Shown one piece after another: positions 16,179 to 25,691 of a DNA stretch of 64,000 nt (position 1 is its first letter; each line of letters opens with the position of its first letter). The stretch is taken from contig NZ_AP025463.1 of NCBI RefSeq assembly GCF_024347335.1, positions 2,852,001 through 2,916,000 of the forward strand, read 5' to 3'. The stretch is from Vibrio celticus. GTDB lineage: Bacteria > Pseudomonadota > Gammaproteobacteria > Enterobacterales > Vibrionaceae. The notes below the pieces were generated by a model. It worked only from the letters and a program-made list of their open reading frames with translations. It was not told the DNA's origin and made no database searches. The translations under genes were made by a program, and so were the position numbers.

Positions 16179-17423
16179 ATGTATTTAGCGACTTCATCTT
16201 CGGCTAGTGATGCTTCACAGCAAGTAGTCCACAACTACAACATCATGACCAATTCAGGAACTGAATCGGTAACATTCGAGCGTCCAACTCGCAAAACTCA
16301 AAGGGTGGTGAAACGTAAGACATGCTTTGAGATTCTGGATGAATACACTAAGTACCGTCTTAAGCTCAAAAAATCAAAGCCTAAAAACATCCACCAAGAT
16401 AGTAGTGTAATCAAGATTATTCTCCATTTTATGGGGTTTCTAGATCTCAATGAGCTTGATCGCTTGGGCGCAGAACAAATTGCCCACGCCTATTGCTACA
16501 GACCTAAAAACCCCAAAAAGTATAAAGAGTTTAGTGGGTTAGATGGTTTTGATCTAATCGCAAAAAACGAATCTCTATTAGAGCCAAAAGCCTATATTTC
16601 ATTAGCTACTGCTAAAGGTCACTTCCAAAAAATGTCGACCTTTTTGAGCTGGGCAAAGGCTCGAGGCTATGTTTCTGATAATGTTTTTTACAAGCTGGAG
16701 ACTAAAAAGCTCAGTAAGGAAAAAAAGCGCTTCCCTTTCACAGAACAGCACTTACTAGATATTTTTTCAATTTCTGACTACACGAACCATAAGTACCTAC
16801 ATCCATATTACTATTGGATTCCTCTGCTACTCAGATATACAGGAGCAAGGCTCAATGAGCTATGCCAGATTGAAGTCGAAGATATCGTTATCGCTGACGG
16901 GTTCTATTGCATCATCATTCGTGAAACCTATGAAGATCAGAGCGTAAAAACAGGTGTAACTAGACTTGTCCCTATACATGATGAACTGTTAAAGAAAGGT
17001 TTTATTGAATTTGTTAATTCGAAAAAGAGTGGTCAGTTGTTTTCTGAGCTGAAACCCACTAGTGGGTATTTTTCACATGACGCCTCAAAGTGGTTTTCAC
17101 GCCGTCGTGAAAAGATCGGTATCCAAGCACATACAGGGTTTACTGCTCACTCATTTCGTCATAATTTTGTGAATGAATTGAAACAAAAGTTGGTCTCGAT
17201 GGAACTTGTCGAGTCTATCGTTGGGCATGAAAACGCAGAAAAACTAGCAAAAGTATCAAACGAACTGGTTAAGTCTGTCATTGGCCTAGAGCACAACTCA
17301 GAGTCATTCGATACCTATAGCTACCAATATAACCCTGGCCTACTTGCACCTATTGTGAATATGATCGATACATCACATACAGCTTCTGTACTTCCTTATT
17401 CGCAGCAAAAAAACACCGCTTAA
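16179..17423 (+). CDS. Second tyrosine recombinase family protein, with duplicated active-site segment
   Basis: 414-aa protein with a tyrosine-recombinase catalytic domain: Arg in TGARLNELCQ (about 224), His324-x-x-Arg327 (HSFRH) and His350 (VGHEN). The expected Tyr ten residues after His350 is missing. Instead a 20-residue unit is repeated (ELVESIVGHEN at 342, ELVKSVIGLEHN at 362), and the second copy has Leu370 in place of His but Tyr380 at the canonical +10 distance (SFDTY). It may be inactive, altered in geometry, or act as a regulator or accessory factor. It follows the first integrase by 245 bp in the same direction. Its exact role is unknown. Confidence 0.85.
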   Translation: MYLATSSSASDASQQVVHNYNIMTNSGTESVTFERPTRKTQRVVKRKTCFEILDEYTKYRLKLKKSKPKNIHQDSSVIKIILHFMGFLDLNELDRLGAEQIAHAYCYRPKNPKKYKEFSGLDGFDLIAKNESLLEPKAYISLATAKGHFQKMSTFLSWAKARGYVSDNVFYKLETKKLSKEKKRFPFTEQHLLDIFSISDYTNHKYLHPYYYWIPLLLRYTGARLNELCQIEVEDIVIADGFYCIIIRETYEDQSVKTGVTRLVPIHDELLKKGFIEFVNSKKSGQLFSELKPTSGYFSHDASKWFSRRREKIGIQAHTGFTAHSFRHNFVNELKQKLVSMELVESIVGHENAEKLAKVSNELVKSVIGLEHNSESFDTYSYQYNPGLLAPIVNMIDTSHTASVLPYSQQKNTA

Positions 17424-17500
17424 TTCTTAATTTAAAAACCTATTTGATCCTATCCCCAAACTGGGGAGGGATCACTATTACCTAAGTAAAGGAAAATAAT

Positions 17501-17675
17501 ATGTATACATACAGCACTCACGGCAATATCCGCACCAAATACCCGCTAGAACGTGCTTACACAGACCGTAATGGCAACTACCTTTCTTTTATCCTCTCAG
17601 TGGAGCATCAACAGTGAAGACAAGGTATTTGTGATGGAGAACGGCTTCAAAGATTTCCCACACAAAGTTCGCTAG
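17501..17675 (+). pseudogene. Small island gene broken by a frameshift
   Basis: ATG at 17501, behind AAGGAAAATAAT, opens a 38-codon frame (MYTYSTHGNIRTKYPLERAY ...) ending at TGA 17615. The next frame continues without delay as EDKVFVMENGFKDFPHKVR to TAG 17675. Joined by one frameshift, the two halves give a coherent protein of about 58 residues. Either the gene has a single-base lesion or the shift is a sequencing error. I do not recognise the product. Confidence 0.5.
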
Positions 17676-17813
17676 TCCGGAATTATCAGAGAGATATGGT
17701 GAGTCGCTGAACTCGGCTTAGTTTGAGATACAGCAAATTACTTCCTACCTCACAAAAACGGTCTCATTCAGAGGCTGCCCATTTCTTAAAGATTGATATT
17801 ACATATAGCTAAA

Positions 17814-18863
17814 ATGAAAAACATCCAAACAAACACAATGGAATTGCTTACGGCGTTTTCTATTAACGAAGACCTAGCACAAATCAAACAAGAAGTAGCT
17901 GAAAGCTCCTTTGTTTTTGATCGATTCGTCCTCAAGGGGCAATCAAATATCCTGTTTGCACCGCCGAATGCTGGCAAAACCCTGCTGATAATCCATCACC
18001 TAAAACAGGCCCATTGCGCTGGTCTTCTTAAAAAATTATCTGTCTTCTACGTCAATGCTGATGATTCTCAGACTGGCATTATTGAGAAAACCGAAATCTT
18101 AGCAAGTATTGGGGTTCACTCGCTCGTTCCCGGCTACAACGGCTTCAAATCGCATTCACTACTTGGTGTTTTGGATGGATTGGCTGCCGATAATGACGCA
18201 AAGAATGTCGTTATCATTGTCGATACACTGAAAAAGTTTGCCGATACCATGGATAAAAAGAACATGCGTACATTTGGTATCAAAGTGAGCGAATTCATTC
18301 TCAAAGGTGGCACATTTATCGGCCTAGGCCATACCAACAAAAATCGAGATATGAATAACAATCTTGTCTACTCTGGAACATCAGATCTCATGGAAGATGT
18401 CGATTGTATCTACATGATGGACATTGAAGATGAAAAAATGGATCACTCTGGACAACAAACGAAGTACATCAAACTCACTAACCAAAAGCTCCGAGGTAAT
18501 AACGCATTAGAACTCACTTACGCCTATGATAAGTCTGAGAGTATGTCTTACGTCGACATGGTTAACTCTGTCTATAATGTCGACTCTGATACCTACTCTA
18601 AAGAGAAGTTTTTGCGTGACGAAGAGAGCAAGTTCTATAACTTTATCAATCAGTATCAAGATGCCGTTTCACTCATTACAAAACTATTATGCAGTACCGA
18701 AACAGACAAGACCGAGCTAAGAGACTATTTAGTCAAAAATACCGACTACGGTCGTGACAAGTGCATTGAAATCATTGATAAACTTTCAGGCAAGCTCATT
18801 GATTTTAAGGTGGGCGGAAAAACTGGGCGGAAAAAAGTCTACTCTCTTATCACCAAAGCCTAA
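17814..18863 (+). CDS. AAA/RecA-like ATPase (RepA-type)
   Basis: 349-aa P-loop ATPase of the RecA/DnaB-like group (AAA_25 type). Walker A is APPNAGKT (about 50-57) and Walker B VVIIVDT (about 129-135). The GLGHTNKN segment resembles the following conserved RecA-type motif. The C-terminal ~80 residues look like a winged-helix region (ELRDYLVKNTDYGRDKCIEIIDKL). Such proteins act as replication helicases on plasmids, satellites and phages, or in regulation. Start is uncertain (an in-frame ATG also at 17793); neither has a strong ribosome-binding site. It may support autonomous replication of the excised island; inference. Confidence 0.75.
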   Translation: MKNIQTNTMELLTAFSINEDLAQIKQEVAESSFVFDRFVLKGQSNILFAPPNAGKTLLIIHHLKQAHCAGLLKKLSVFYVNADDSQTGIIEKTEILASIGVHSLVPGYNGFKSHSLLGVLDGLAADNDAKNVVIIVDTLKKFADTMDKKNMRTFGIKVSEFILKGGTFIGLGHTNKNRDMNNNLVYSGTSDLMEDVDCIYMMDIEDEKMDHSGQQTKYIKLTNQKLRGNNALELTYAYDKSESMSYVDMVNSVYNVDSDTYSKEKFLRDEESKFYNFINQYQDAVSLITKLLCSTETDKTELRDYLVKNTDYGRDKCIEIIDKLSGKLIDFKVGGKTGRKKVYSLITKA

Positions 18864-19879
18864 CTTTAGTATCCGTTGATTCCGTTTTTTACGTTTATTC
18901 AATAAACTGAAAGAACGGAATGTCCTAGAGCTTGAGCCAGCGATAAAGACTGGCTCACCTTCTCCCCAAAAATACCATTCCTTTCAACTCTTCCGCTTCC
19001 CTACTCCTAACAATCTATCACAACTACTTATAACTCTCTGATCCAGAGCGTTTTCACACTGCGATTATGCTAGGTGATAAAAGACAAAAACCTAGATTTT
19101 GGGCAAGATATGGGCAATTAATATCATAACCAAATCCGTAGGCACATAATGGTTCAACAACACCAACAAGAATTACAAAAACAGCTCTAGAACATTGCCA
19201 ACACGCTGCGTGGCAATAATGTCTGCGGATGATTTTCATGACTCCTGATAGTGATAAAATCTCCGCATTAGAATTACCGAGAAACTCTTTGTTATCCATC
19301 ATGTTAACGGCATCGACTAGCTGGTGATTACAGCTTTGAAGACCTGAAAACTATGTTTATCGAAGAAACTGGTGCGATCCCCTCTTGCTTCTCTAACGCC
19401 AACGAGTTGAGCCTGATTGTTCAAGCCAAGCGCACCTATGGATATTTGCCTACACTCAACGGCGTAAGTACCTATACTGGCACTTTTCAAAGCCCGGATA
19501 ACGAAGAAGATTTGAATCCATAGTTTACCTGCCTAGCTGAGGGGCGTGGTCGAGTGTTTATCTATTACGGTGGGTTTTGTGGATGACGAGCAAACCTTTA
19601 TCACCCGAATGGAGTGAAAATTATTCAGTTTACAAGTGTCTGTTCCGATATTTACGATATCTAAACCTTCATTATGGTTTGCAATCGGGGCAATGAATTG
19701 ATCGGATTGAACGCCCCACTAGACGCTTGTGTAATAACATTAACAAAGACCATTCTTACTGTTAAAAATTCGCTATTTATCATCAGTTTACCCTTGATTT
19801 TCTTTGGCCAGCCATTAGTATATGCAATCCAACACACTCCATGACTACACGTAGCAGTCACGTATAAGTAAGAGGTAAG
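18864..19879 (+). other. Gene-poor, apparently decayed stretch of the island
   Basis: About 1 kb with no convincing intact gene. The plus strand holds short open segments that read like protein relics: 19353-19523 (56 codons, MFIEETGAIPSCFSNANE..., with open codons before its ATG) and 19674-19844 (57 codons, ending in a hydrophobic stretch LFIISLPLIFFGQPLVYA). Stops and frame changes separate them. A hydrophobic 82-codon minus-strand frame (19054-19302) has no support beyond being open. I recognise none of these. Confidence 0.4.
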
Positions 19880-20062
19880 ATGATCAGTAAACTTTCAAAC
19901 TACATCCGAGATGTTATCGATAACCCTTGGATTTTATTAACTGACATAATGAACATCGTCGTCATATGTTGCGGGTTGGGGGTTGTGTGGTCGTTTTTCT
20001 CGATATTCTACGCATTGGGTGGCGGCACAGCGTCTGATCTTATCAGCCCGAATAGCTGGTAG
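19880..20062 (+). CDS. Small single-pass membrane protein, unknown function
   Basis: 60-aa protein; ATG preceded by AGAGG at short spacing. The only clear feature is one transmembrane helix (about 24-46, DIMNIVVICCGLGVVWSFFSIF) followed by a glycine-rich tail. It is the first gene of a same-strand set: stop at 20062, lipoprotein gene starting at 20080, then two polytopic membrane proteins. Small membrane proteins in such positions are often assembly or signalling subunits, but nothing here identifies one. Confidence 0.6.
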   Translation: MISKLSNYIRDVIDNPWILLTDIMNIVVICCGLGVVWSFFSIFYALGGGTASDLISPNSW

Positions 20063-20079
20063 TAACAAGCAGGGTTCTA

Positions 20080-20703
20080 ATGACTTTATCTTCAATTGAG
20101 TTCAAAGCGATTACGCAATTGTGTTCGCTGGGTCAACATCTACGTTTTTATTCAGCTCTGGCTCTCACATTCTTATTTACAGGTTGTGCAAGCACACAAC
20201 CTAGCCAGTCTAAATGGTATGAACATCTTCCTGAGAACTTTGCCGATAAAACCTTGGCGGAGCTGATCCCGGAACTGAATACAAGCGGAAAACAGCGCTT
20301 TGAAACCTGTAGAGAAATGAAAGAGCAGGTAGCAGGATACTGCTTTATGTATGCATACCAAACGACGGATACAGCCAACAATGATCAGGTTTTTCCTTAT
20401 GAATACTCATTCTGGGATTACATGAGGGCGATCGATGCCGGGAAATACATTCCTATTATTCAAGGTTATGAGCGTGAGTACATTAATAAGAAGAGGCTTG
20501 ATGACCTGATGTCGAAGGCCAAGCCACCAAGCTCAAACAAACGCGGTAATCCCAGCAATGAAGCGCCAAAACAAAGGACCGAAGGGCTAATACCTAGGTC
20601 GAGTAAAGGCACATACCATGTTGAAGAAGGGGTGAAAACCGAAAGAGGTGGTGTGATAGAAGCGCAAAAATCTCAAGTTATCTTGGTTTTTCCGGGTGAG
20701 TAA
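20080..20703 (+). CDS. Putative lipoprotein, unknown function
   Basis: 207-aa protein with a signal segment and lipobox: hydrophobic RFYSALALTFLFTG followed by Cys at about residue 36. The N-terminal extension before the hydrophobic core is long for a lipoprotein, so a later start is possible. The mature part contains two cysteines (ETCREMKEQVAGYC) and an aromatic segment (QVFPYEYSFWDYMRAID). The C-terminal third is polar and probably disordered. Its stop TAA overlaps the ATG of the next gene (TAATG), so the two are translationally coupled. No family recognised. Confidence 0.72.
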   Translation: MTLSSIEFKAITQLCSLGQHLRFYSALALTFLFTGCASTQPSQSKWYEHLPENFADKTLAELIPELNTSGKQRFETCREMKEQVAGYCFMYAYQTTDTANNDQVFPYEYSFWDYMRAIDAGKYIPIIQGYEREYINKKRLDDLMSKAKPPSSNKRGNPSNEAPKQRTEGLIPRSSKGTYHVEEGVKTERGGVIEAQKSQVILVFPGE

Positions 20704-22826
20704 TGACAAATACAATGCCGCACTCAACCCTTAAGTCGATTACAGGAAAACTAAAAAATCACATTGCGACCAAGCAAACGCTATTTGTTCTAGCACTACT
20801 GGCTTATCTCGGTTTCGAATCGAGCTTCCATGCAATATTAACGTCAACGGTGATCGACCCCTCCTCAAACATGGACGACATTCATCGAGTAGAAATCTAC
20901 GGGCGTTTGATATCCGGATTTGGTTCAGGTTTGTTGTTTACAAAACTCCTTGTTTCTATTTTATCGAACAAATTGAGAAAGCCCATTAGTTGGAGTGGCC
21001 AAAGTGTTACTTTCCTATTGGTGTTTTCTACGGTCTATTTTGGCCAAAAGGCCGCTATCGAACGATTGCTAATTGAGCCGAGTTCCGCAGAAGTTCGAAG
21101 AGACGCCGTGCTGGTCAACACCGTAAAGAAAGGACTGTATAACCAAGATCTGGCGAGCAAGTCATTTTCGTTTAGTGAATCTGTGGATGAGCAAATTGAG
21201 CAGAAAGTGATGTTATCGCTGCTCTCTGCAGGATTCCTTTACAATCAAGACTTCAAACAAGGTGCGATGGATCAGCTTCAATCCATTTTATTATCGATTG
21301 CGAGCAACAGTTACAACGTTATTTTCTATTCAGACGTCCTCCCAACGTTTTACCGTAGCAAGCAAGATATCGAGCAGGCCTTTAGCCAGTACGCAGAAGC
21401 ACATAAAGAGCGAGATCGTAACCTAAGGCACTTTGTTATTGATGATAAGTGGCGCGAACTCTATGAACAAGCAAGTACTGAATATGTCAGAAAAGATGTT
21501 GAAGCTCAGGTAGAAAAGGCTGGGTATTCGCTGCGCAATCGCCGCGTGAAACGAGAGTACGAAGCAAATGTAGAGCGAAGCCTCGTAGAACTCAGACGCT
21601 ATCTAACGACAAATGGTCGCAGTGCTTTGACTCGCGGTTCAGCTAAAAGATTCATTGAGCAAGCAAGAAATCGATATTCAGACCTTAACCGTAGCATGCA
21701 AAAAGAAATGGATCTTCCTAAAGGATCTTTTCAACTTTACCCAGCAGCTAAGGCGCATGCATGGCTAGAACACCTGACGATAATTGAGTTTGAAAAAACA
21801 CTACGAAATCAGCTATCTGATGTTGGCATTAAATCAATGAAGCCAAACATTCGTCGTTTCTCAACCTTCGAAAGGCATGCCGACATACAAAAGAAAGCTA
21901 AAGCTGCGATGGGGGATTACTATGTCACTGGCTTTAGCTTCAATTGGGGCGATGCTGAACTTTATGCTGCGTTAAGAGACGCTTTTATTGAAACCGAAGT
22001 CGATCATATGAATGACAATATTAAGGGGCAGTTGTCCTCATTCGAAGACGGAGGAGAGCTTGAAACGATCGGAAAAAATGCACTTCGCGCCATTTTGATT
22101 CCGTGTATCGCACTCGTTTTGTCGGTTGTGCTTTCGGTGTTCTCAGTTGTGAAACTACTGTCTATGGTCCTAGTTCGTGGTCCAATTCAAGGTGGCGGAG
22201 AAGCGCCAATATCAAAAGGGATTAAGGCTGTTTACCGAGCCAAGTTAAACGGCTTCATGGTCCAAAGGGCATTTGCGCTTGAATCTAAATTTATTCTGAA
22301 CACATTAATTTTGTTAGCTATTCTGCTTCTAGTCTTAAACGCGCCTCGTTTGTTGGGCTGGCATGCTGAGGTTCTGCCAATGGTGCCTGCAAATACATCT
22401 ATTGCGATTAACTTCGTTAACGCGGTGTCGCCTTCAGTAGAAGTACTTCTTAATCTTCTTGATAATTATTTGTACTGGTTATTGGGATGGGCTGTATTGA
22501 TACGTTTAACCGAGTTTGGATTCGCGCATAAGGCTTCTTCTTTCGACGGTTGGCCTTGGGCTAATCGAGACTTACTGTTACGAACGTCAATCAAGACAAT
22601 ATGGTTTGCCGCATTAATGTTTGTACCAATCTTCTATCTACTCGGTCAACCGAGTGATACGCAGGCGGCAGTGATCGCTTATGGGACCTACAAGTGGCTG
22701 CTTAGCGTTCAGCCTGTGGTTTATTTACAGGGGCAGTTTTTAAATGACATTGCTCATTTACCACATCTTGTTGATTCAATCAGTGCGCCTCTAAAAGCAT
22801 TCGACTCTTACTTTTGGCCAGAGTAG
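20703..22826 (+). CDS. Large polytopic membrane protein with central soluble domain, unknown function
   Basis: 707-aa protein, start overlapping the lipoprotein stop. Predicted helices by eye: about 27-46, 70-88 and 102-116. A long charged, mostly helical soluble domain follows (about 117-460; many Arg/Glu, e.g. RNRRVKREYEANVERSLVELRRYL). Further hydrophobic segments are at about 465-490, 540-562, 598-618 and 638-660. The soluble part lies between two membrane blocks and probably faces one side as a sensor or effector. No catalytic or nucleotide-binding motif is visible. It is the centre of the unrecognised membrane cluster. Confidence 0.75.
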   Translation: MTNTMPHSTLKSITGKLKNHIATKQTLFVLALLAYLGFESSFHAILTSTVIDPSSNMDDIHRVEIYGRLISGFGSGLLFTKLLVSILSNKLRKPISWSGQSVTFLLVFSTVYFGQKAAIERLLIEPSSAEVRRDAVLVNTVKKGLYNQDLASKSFSFSESVDEQIEQKVMLSLLSAGFLYNQDFKQGAMDQLQSILLSIASNSYNVIFYSDVLPTFYRSKQDIEQAFSQYAEAHKERDRNLRHFVIDDKWRELYEQASTEYVRKDVEAQVEKAGYSLRNRRVKREYEANVERSLVELRRYLTTNGRSALTRGSAKRFIEQARNRYSDLNRSMQKEMDLPKGSFQLYPAAKAHAWLEHLTIIEFEKTLRNQLSDVGIKSMKPNIRRFSTFERHADIQKKAKAAMGDYYVTGFSFNWGDAELYAALRDAFIETEVDHMNDNIKGQLSSFEDGGELETIGKNALRAILIPCIALVLSVVLSVFSVVKLLSMVLVRGPIQGGGEAPISKGIKAVYRAKLNGFMVQRAFALESKFILNTLILLAILLLVLNAPRLLGWHAEVLPMVPANTSIAINFVNAVSPSVEVLLNLLDNYLYWLLGWAVLIRLTEFGFAHKASSFDGWPWANRDLLLRTSIKTIWFAALMFVPIFYLLGQPSDTQAAVIAYGTYKWLLSVQPVVYLQGQFLNDIAHLPHLVDSISAPLKAFDSYFWPE

Positions 22827-22890
22827 CCGTTGATTCTAATTTCAAGTGGCGGCCAAAAGATTTTCATCAAAGAACAAAGGGGCTTTCATC

Positions 22891-24069
22891 GTGTTCTACT
22901 CAAAACGTTTTACCATTTTTTCAGGAATCCCAATCGTTGGGGAAGTTTTCAACATGGCAAGGAAATCAATGACGCGAGGCAATATGTTGTCCGGCATTAT
23001 TGGGCTAGTGCTTGTAGCGCTCACAACCTCCTATACAGCGATGAATCCATTCCTTGTCGAGGAACTGTTCAAGATCCGCTTACCCAGAGGCTGGGACTAC
23101 ATAGATTTTTCAAACGCCAGCGCCTATGAGATTATTGCATGGCTTCCGGCTCAAGTTATTGGTGGAGTTGGCGTTTGGTTATTTTTGGCTGTGATAGGTG
23201 TTTGTATCCGATGTTACTCACCATACGTAAAGGCCATTCTTGATGGTTCCGCCGAACGTAACACGACTTACTATGCGGTATGCACAATTGTGGCGCTGCC
23301 TTTAGCCTTTATATTCTTAGCCCTGATGTCTTTTAGTATTAGAGTTGACAAGGGTTTGGAAATGTTCTGTTTCCTGACAGCTTTATATGCGTTCTTTGTT
23401 GTGCCTTTTTACACAACGCTGGTTACAGTGCTCTTTGGAGTAATTGGTTTTGCGCGTTCTTCGTTGTCAAACTCTAAGACTTCGCTAGAAAAGCACATTG
23501 ACCCCAAGATTACTTCGAACTTGGGGGGGAAAGTTCTACTAGGAATTTGTGCTCTGTTTTGGTTGGGTTGCGCGATTGAAGCTGTGAAGTTTGGTATTGA
23601 TCCGAATAGGCAACAGCAAAACATCATGACGGGATATAGCATAACTTGTTTGTGTGCGGTTGTGCTTTTCTATCTTCTGCATTTCACCAACCCGAAAAGA
23701 CGCACGCGAACGGTAAAGGGGTTGTTTTTCACGTCGACAAAAGAAGTCACTGTCTTTGAAAAAATGTCAGCCGAAGAAATTGCGGCTGTGAAAGAACAGC
23801 TTAAGGTGTCGTTTTTTGTTTGTGGAGCAAATGTGGGCGCAATGACGTATGTGGCGTGGCAAATGATGGGAATTTCATTTGACAGTGCCATTGCCGCCAT
23901 TTTGTCATTTGCTGTTGCAGCTATCGCAGTGCAAACCATTTGTGCGGTGATTGCCAATATTTCTTTTGAAGAAGTTCAAGAGGGCCGTTTTGGTATTGCG
24001 CGAGGTTTAAAGCCACTGATTTACATCGCACCGACTCTATTCGTGGTTTGGGGTACAATGAACTTCTAA
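22891..24069 (+). CDS. Polytopic membrane protein, unknown function
   Basis: Roughly 392 aa with eight or nine hydrophobic segments (for example MLSGIIGLVLVALTTSY, VCTIVALPLAFIFLALMSF, YAFFVVPFYTTLVTVLFGVIGF, AIAAILSFAVAAIAVQTICAV) separated by short polar loops. I prefer the GTG at 22891 because AGGGG lies 8 bases upstream. The frame also allows GTG 22846, without a ribosome-binding site. It follows the 707-aa protein gene by 64 bp on the same strand, so it is probably the last gene of that operon. Transporter-like in shape but no family signature recognised. Confidence 0.72.
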   Translation: MFYSKRFTIFSGIPIVGEVFNMARKSMTRGNMLSGIIGLVLVALTTSYTAMNPFLVEELFKIRLPRGWDYIDFSNASAYEIIAWLPAQVIGGVGVWLFLAVIGVCIRCYSPYVKAILDGSAERNTTYYAVCTIVALPLAFIFLALMSFSIRVDKGLEMFCFLTALYAFFVVPFYTTLVTVLFGVIGFARSSLSNSKTSLEKHIDPKITSNLGGKVLLGICALFWLGCAIEAVKFGIDPNRQQQNIMTGYSITCLCAVVLFYLLHFTNPKRRTRTVKGLFFTSTKEVTVFEKMSAEEIAAVKEQLKVSFFVCGANVGAMTYVAWQMMGISFDSAIAAILSFAVAAIAVQTICAVIANISFEEVQEGRFGIARGLKPLIYIAPTLFVVWGTMNF

Positions 24070-24177
24070 TAAAATACAAGTTCTTAAGAACTAAATAACC
24101 ATTTAGATACAAAAATGGGTTTAATTATGATCTGATGTTCATTGCGAATGTGACCCATCCTAAATACGTTGACGGTT

Positions 24178-24399
24178 TTAAACAGCAGCCAGTGGGTACT
24201 GCCTACTGGCTTTTTTATGCATCTCATTTAGGGTTTTCATTCCTAGACTAAGGTGCGGCCTTAGTGTGTTGTAAATATCGACACTCTCCTTTACCAAGTC
24301 TGACAACTCCCCTCTGTTCTTGCATAGATAGAGCAAGAAATCTTGCTTGAGAATGCCATTGACTGTCAAACCCTTACTTAATACCGTGGATGATTTCAC
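24178..24399 (-). pseudogene. IS3-family transposase remnant (OrfB C-terminus)
   Basis: The minus-strand frame encodes NGILKQDFLL followed later by ESVDIYNTLRPHLSLGMKTL, the characteristic end of the IS3/IS150 rve integrase domain containing the last acidic residue region. Only the last ~70 codons remain and no inverted repeats or OrfA are nearby. A decayed insertion marking the border of the membrane cluster. Confidence 0.75.
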
Positions 24400-24428
24400 G
24401 CAAATAGGTCTTATGCGGTGAATTTAAA

Positions 24429-24667
24429 AATGGTCGCAACTTTGCCGCTTGGCTAGGCTTGCTTCCATACCAGTACTCTACGGGAGAATAGCCGCGCATG
24501 CTCGGAATATCCAAGTACGGGAACAAAGAGCTTCGAGAGCTGTCATGTGGCGAGATGTATCAGCAGAAAAGTACTTTGGCTCTTGGCTGCTCGAACTAAA
24601 ACAGCGAAAACCATTTAATGTAGCGCTTGTATCTTTGGCAAAAAAGCTCGCTAGGATAGCTTGGTAA
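24429..24667 (+). pseudogene. IS110-family transposase remnant
   Basis: The three plus-strand frames together spell the C-terminal transposase_20 domain of IS110: GRNFAAWLGLLPYQYSTGE, then MLGISKYGNKELREL in another frame, then SAEKYFGSWLLELKQRKPFN and VALVSLAKKLARIAW in a third. At least two frameshifts break it. It follows the IS3 remnant directly, so this is an IS graveyard. Confidence 0.72.
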
Positions 24668-25155
24668 TTTATAGTATCCCACAAGGCCTTTGAAATAAGA
24701 ACCTAGTCTAGATTTGCAAATGATATTTAAAGATGACAAAACGGTTAAACCGCCAAATTGAAGACCTTATGGACATAACAGCATCCACAGTGCTTTCACG
24801 CTTTTGAGGACAATCTGGCGCAGGTCTCATCGTAGAGCTGAGCCTGATGAACGGCCTCTATCAGACTCTGAATACATTGGCGCAAATCAGCTCCGTTATT
24901 TTTGAGTTATCAGCTTTAAAATCGGGGCGTATCATACATTATATTCAAAAGTTTCCATCTGCGACACCTTGATAAGTGGTGCCGCATTACTGTTCAGACT
25001 GAGGAAAGTTCGCCGATAGGTAGATTTCGACCGACAAACCAAAGCGGCCACTTTAACGCTTCTGAAGGCGGTAACGGCTAGCTCAGGTCGAATTACACCA
25101 TCCACATCGTCAGATCGGGTATGAGTCACTGCAAACTATTGCATCAACCAACCTA
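24668..25155. other. IS-derived non-coding stretch
   Basis: About 490 bases after the IS110 remnant with no intact frame. Part of it probably is the non-coding tail of that IS, and small hydrophobic or polar frames are interrupted by stops. I see no gene, RNA or attachment site here. Confidence 0.4.
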
Positions 25156-25491
25156 TTAGTCTCTATAATTAGGGATTGCTAACATAACCTGCTTAGCTAT
25201 TATCTCGACGATTTCATCAGCCTGTTTCTTCTTACTTGCCATAATAGAATCCCAATTTGAGGGGTTAAGAGGCTCACTAACTTCCCCCTCTATCACGTCT
25301 TCCAACGCCATCGCATCTTTACAGTGCTCTGTAAGTTTGACAACCCATTGGTATCGGCTTGAGTTTTTTTTGATATCTTGATTAGTTAAGAACGCAGCTT
25401 TGATGCACAAGTTGATAACTAAATCGTCTATCGTTGTTTGTCGGCATTCTTCAAGCTTTACAGCCAGTGCTATTGGAGAATTATGATTCAT
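25156..25491 (-). CDS. Hypothetical protein
   Basis: 111-aa, mostly helical, acidic protein with one weak ribosome-binding match (GAAG about 8 bases upstream). It begins MNHNSPIALAVKLEECRQTT and has no signal peptide, membrane segment or motif I recognise. It is transcribed away from the relaxase-like gene, and the ~200-bp region between them holds several stem-loops. In mobilisable elements, small genes beside the relaxase often encode accessory DNA-binding proteins; that is only a positional guess. Confidence 0.5.
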   Translation of the reverse strand: MNHNSPIALAVKLEECRQTTIDDLVINLCIKAAFLTNQDIKKNSSRYQWVVKLTEHCKDAMALEDVIEGEVSEPLNPSNWDSIMASKKKQADEIVEIIAKQVMLAIPNYRD

Positions 25492-25544
25492 AGTTTTTCT
25501 TCAAGTGTAATAACATAAATCATCAACTACAAATGAAGGGTAGT

Positions 25545-25600
25545 TAAGAAGGGAATCCCCTTCTTACCAGTGGACAACGAAGGAACGAAGTGGGTTGTCC
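25545..25600. other. Stem-loop cluster, candidate transfer or nicking origin
   Basis: Two perfect stems lie 90-150 bp upstream of the HUH-motif gene: TAAGAAGGG / CCCTTCTTA (25545-25553 / 25558-25566, loop AATC) and GGACAAC / GTTGTCC (25572-25578 / 25594-25600). A third imperfect one follows (about 25608-25647). Inverted repeats next to a relaxase gene are typical of oriT, but no nick consensus can be assigned by eye. Confidence 0.4.
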
Positions 25601-25691
25601 TATCTGGAACCAACCATCGGGTATACAGGTTAGATGCTGGTTGTTTGAAATCACTGAATTTAGTTTTTAAGCTTATGGAAAACATATCAAT

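Noticed and set aside
19054..19302. 82-codon hydrophobic minus-strand frame as a gene
   Set aside because: No ribosome-binding site and odd composition (many Cys, scattered hydrophobics); it lies in a decayed stretch.
14644..24069. Phage satellite of the PLE or PICI type
   Set aside because: Integrase plus RepA-like ATPase would fit, but there are no capsid-morphogenesis, packaging or phage-derived regulator genes, and a relaxase-like gene points to conjugative mobilisation instead.
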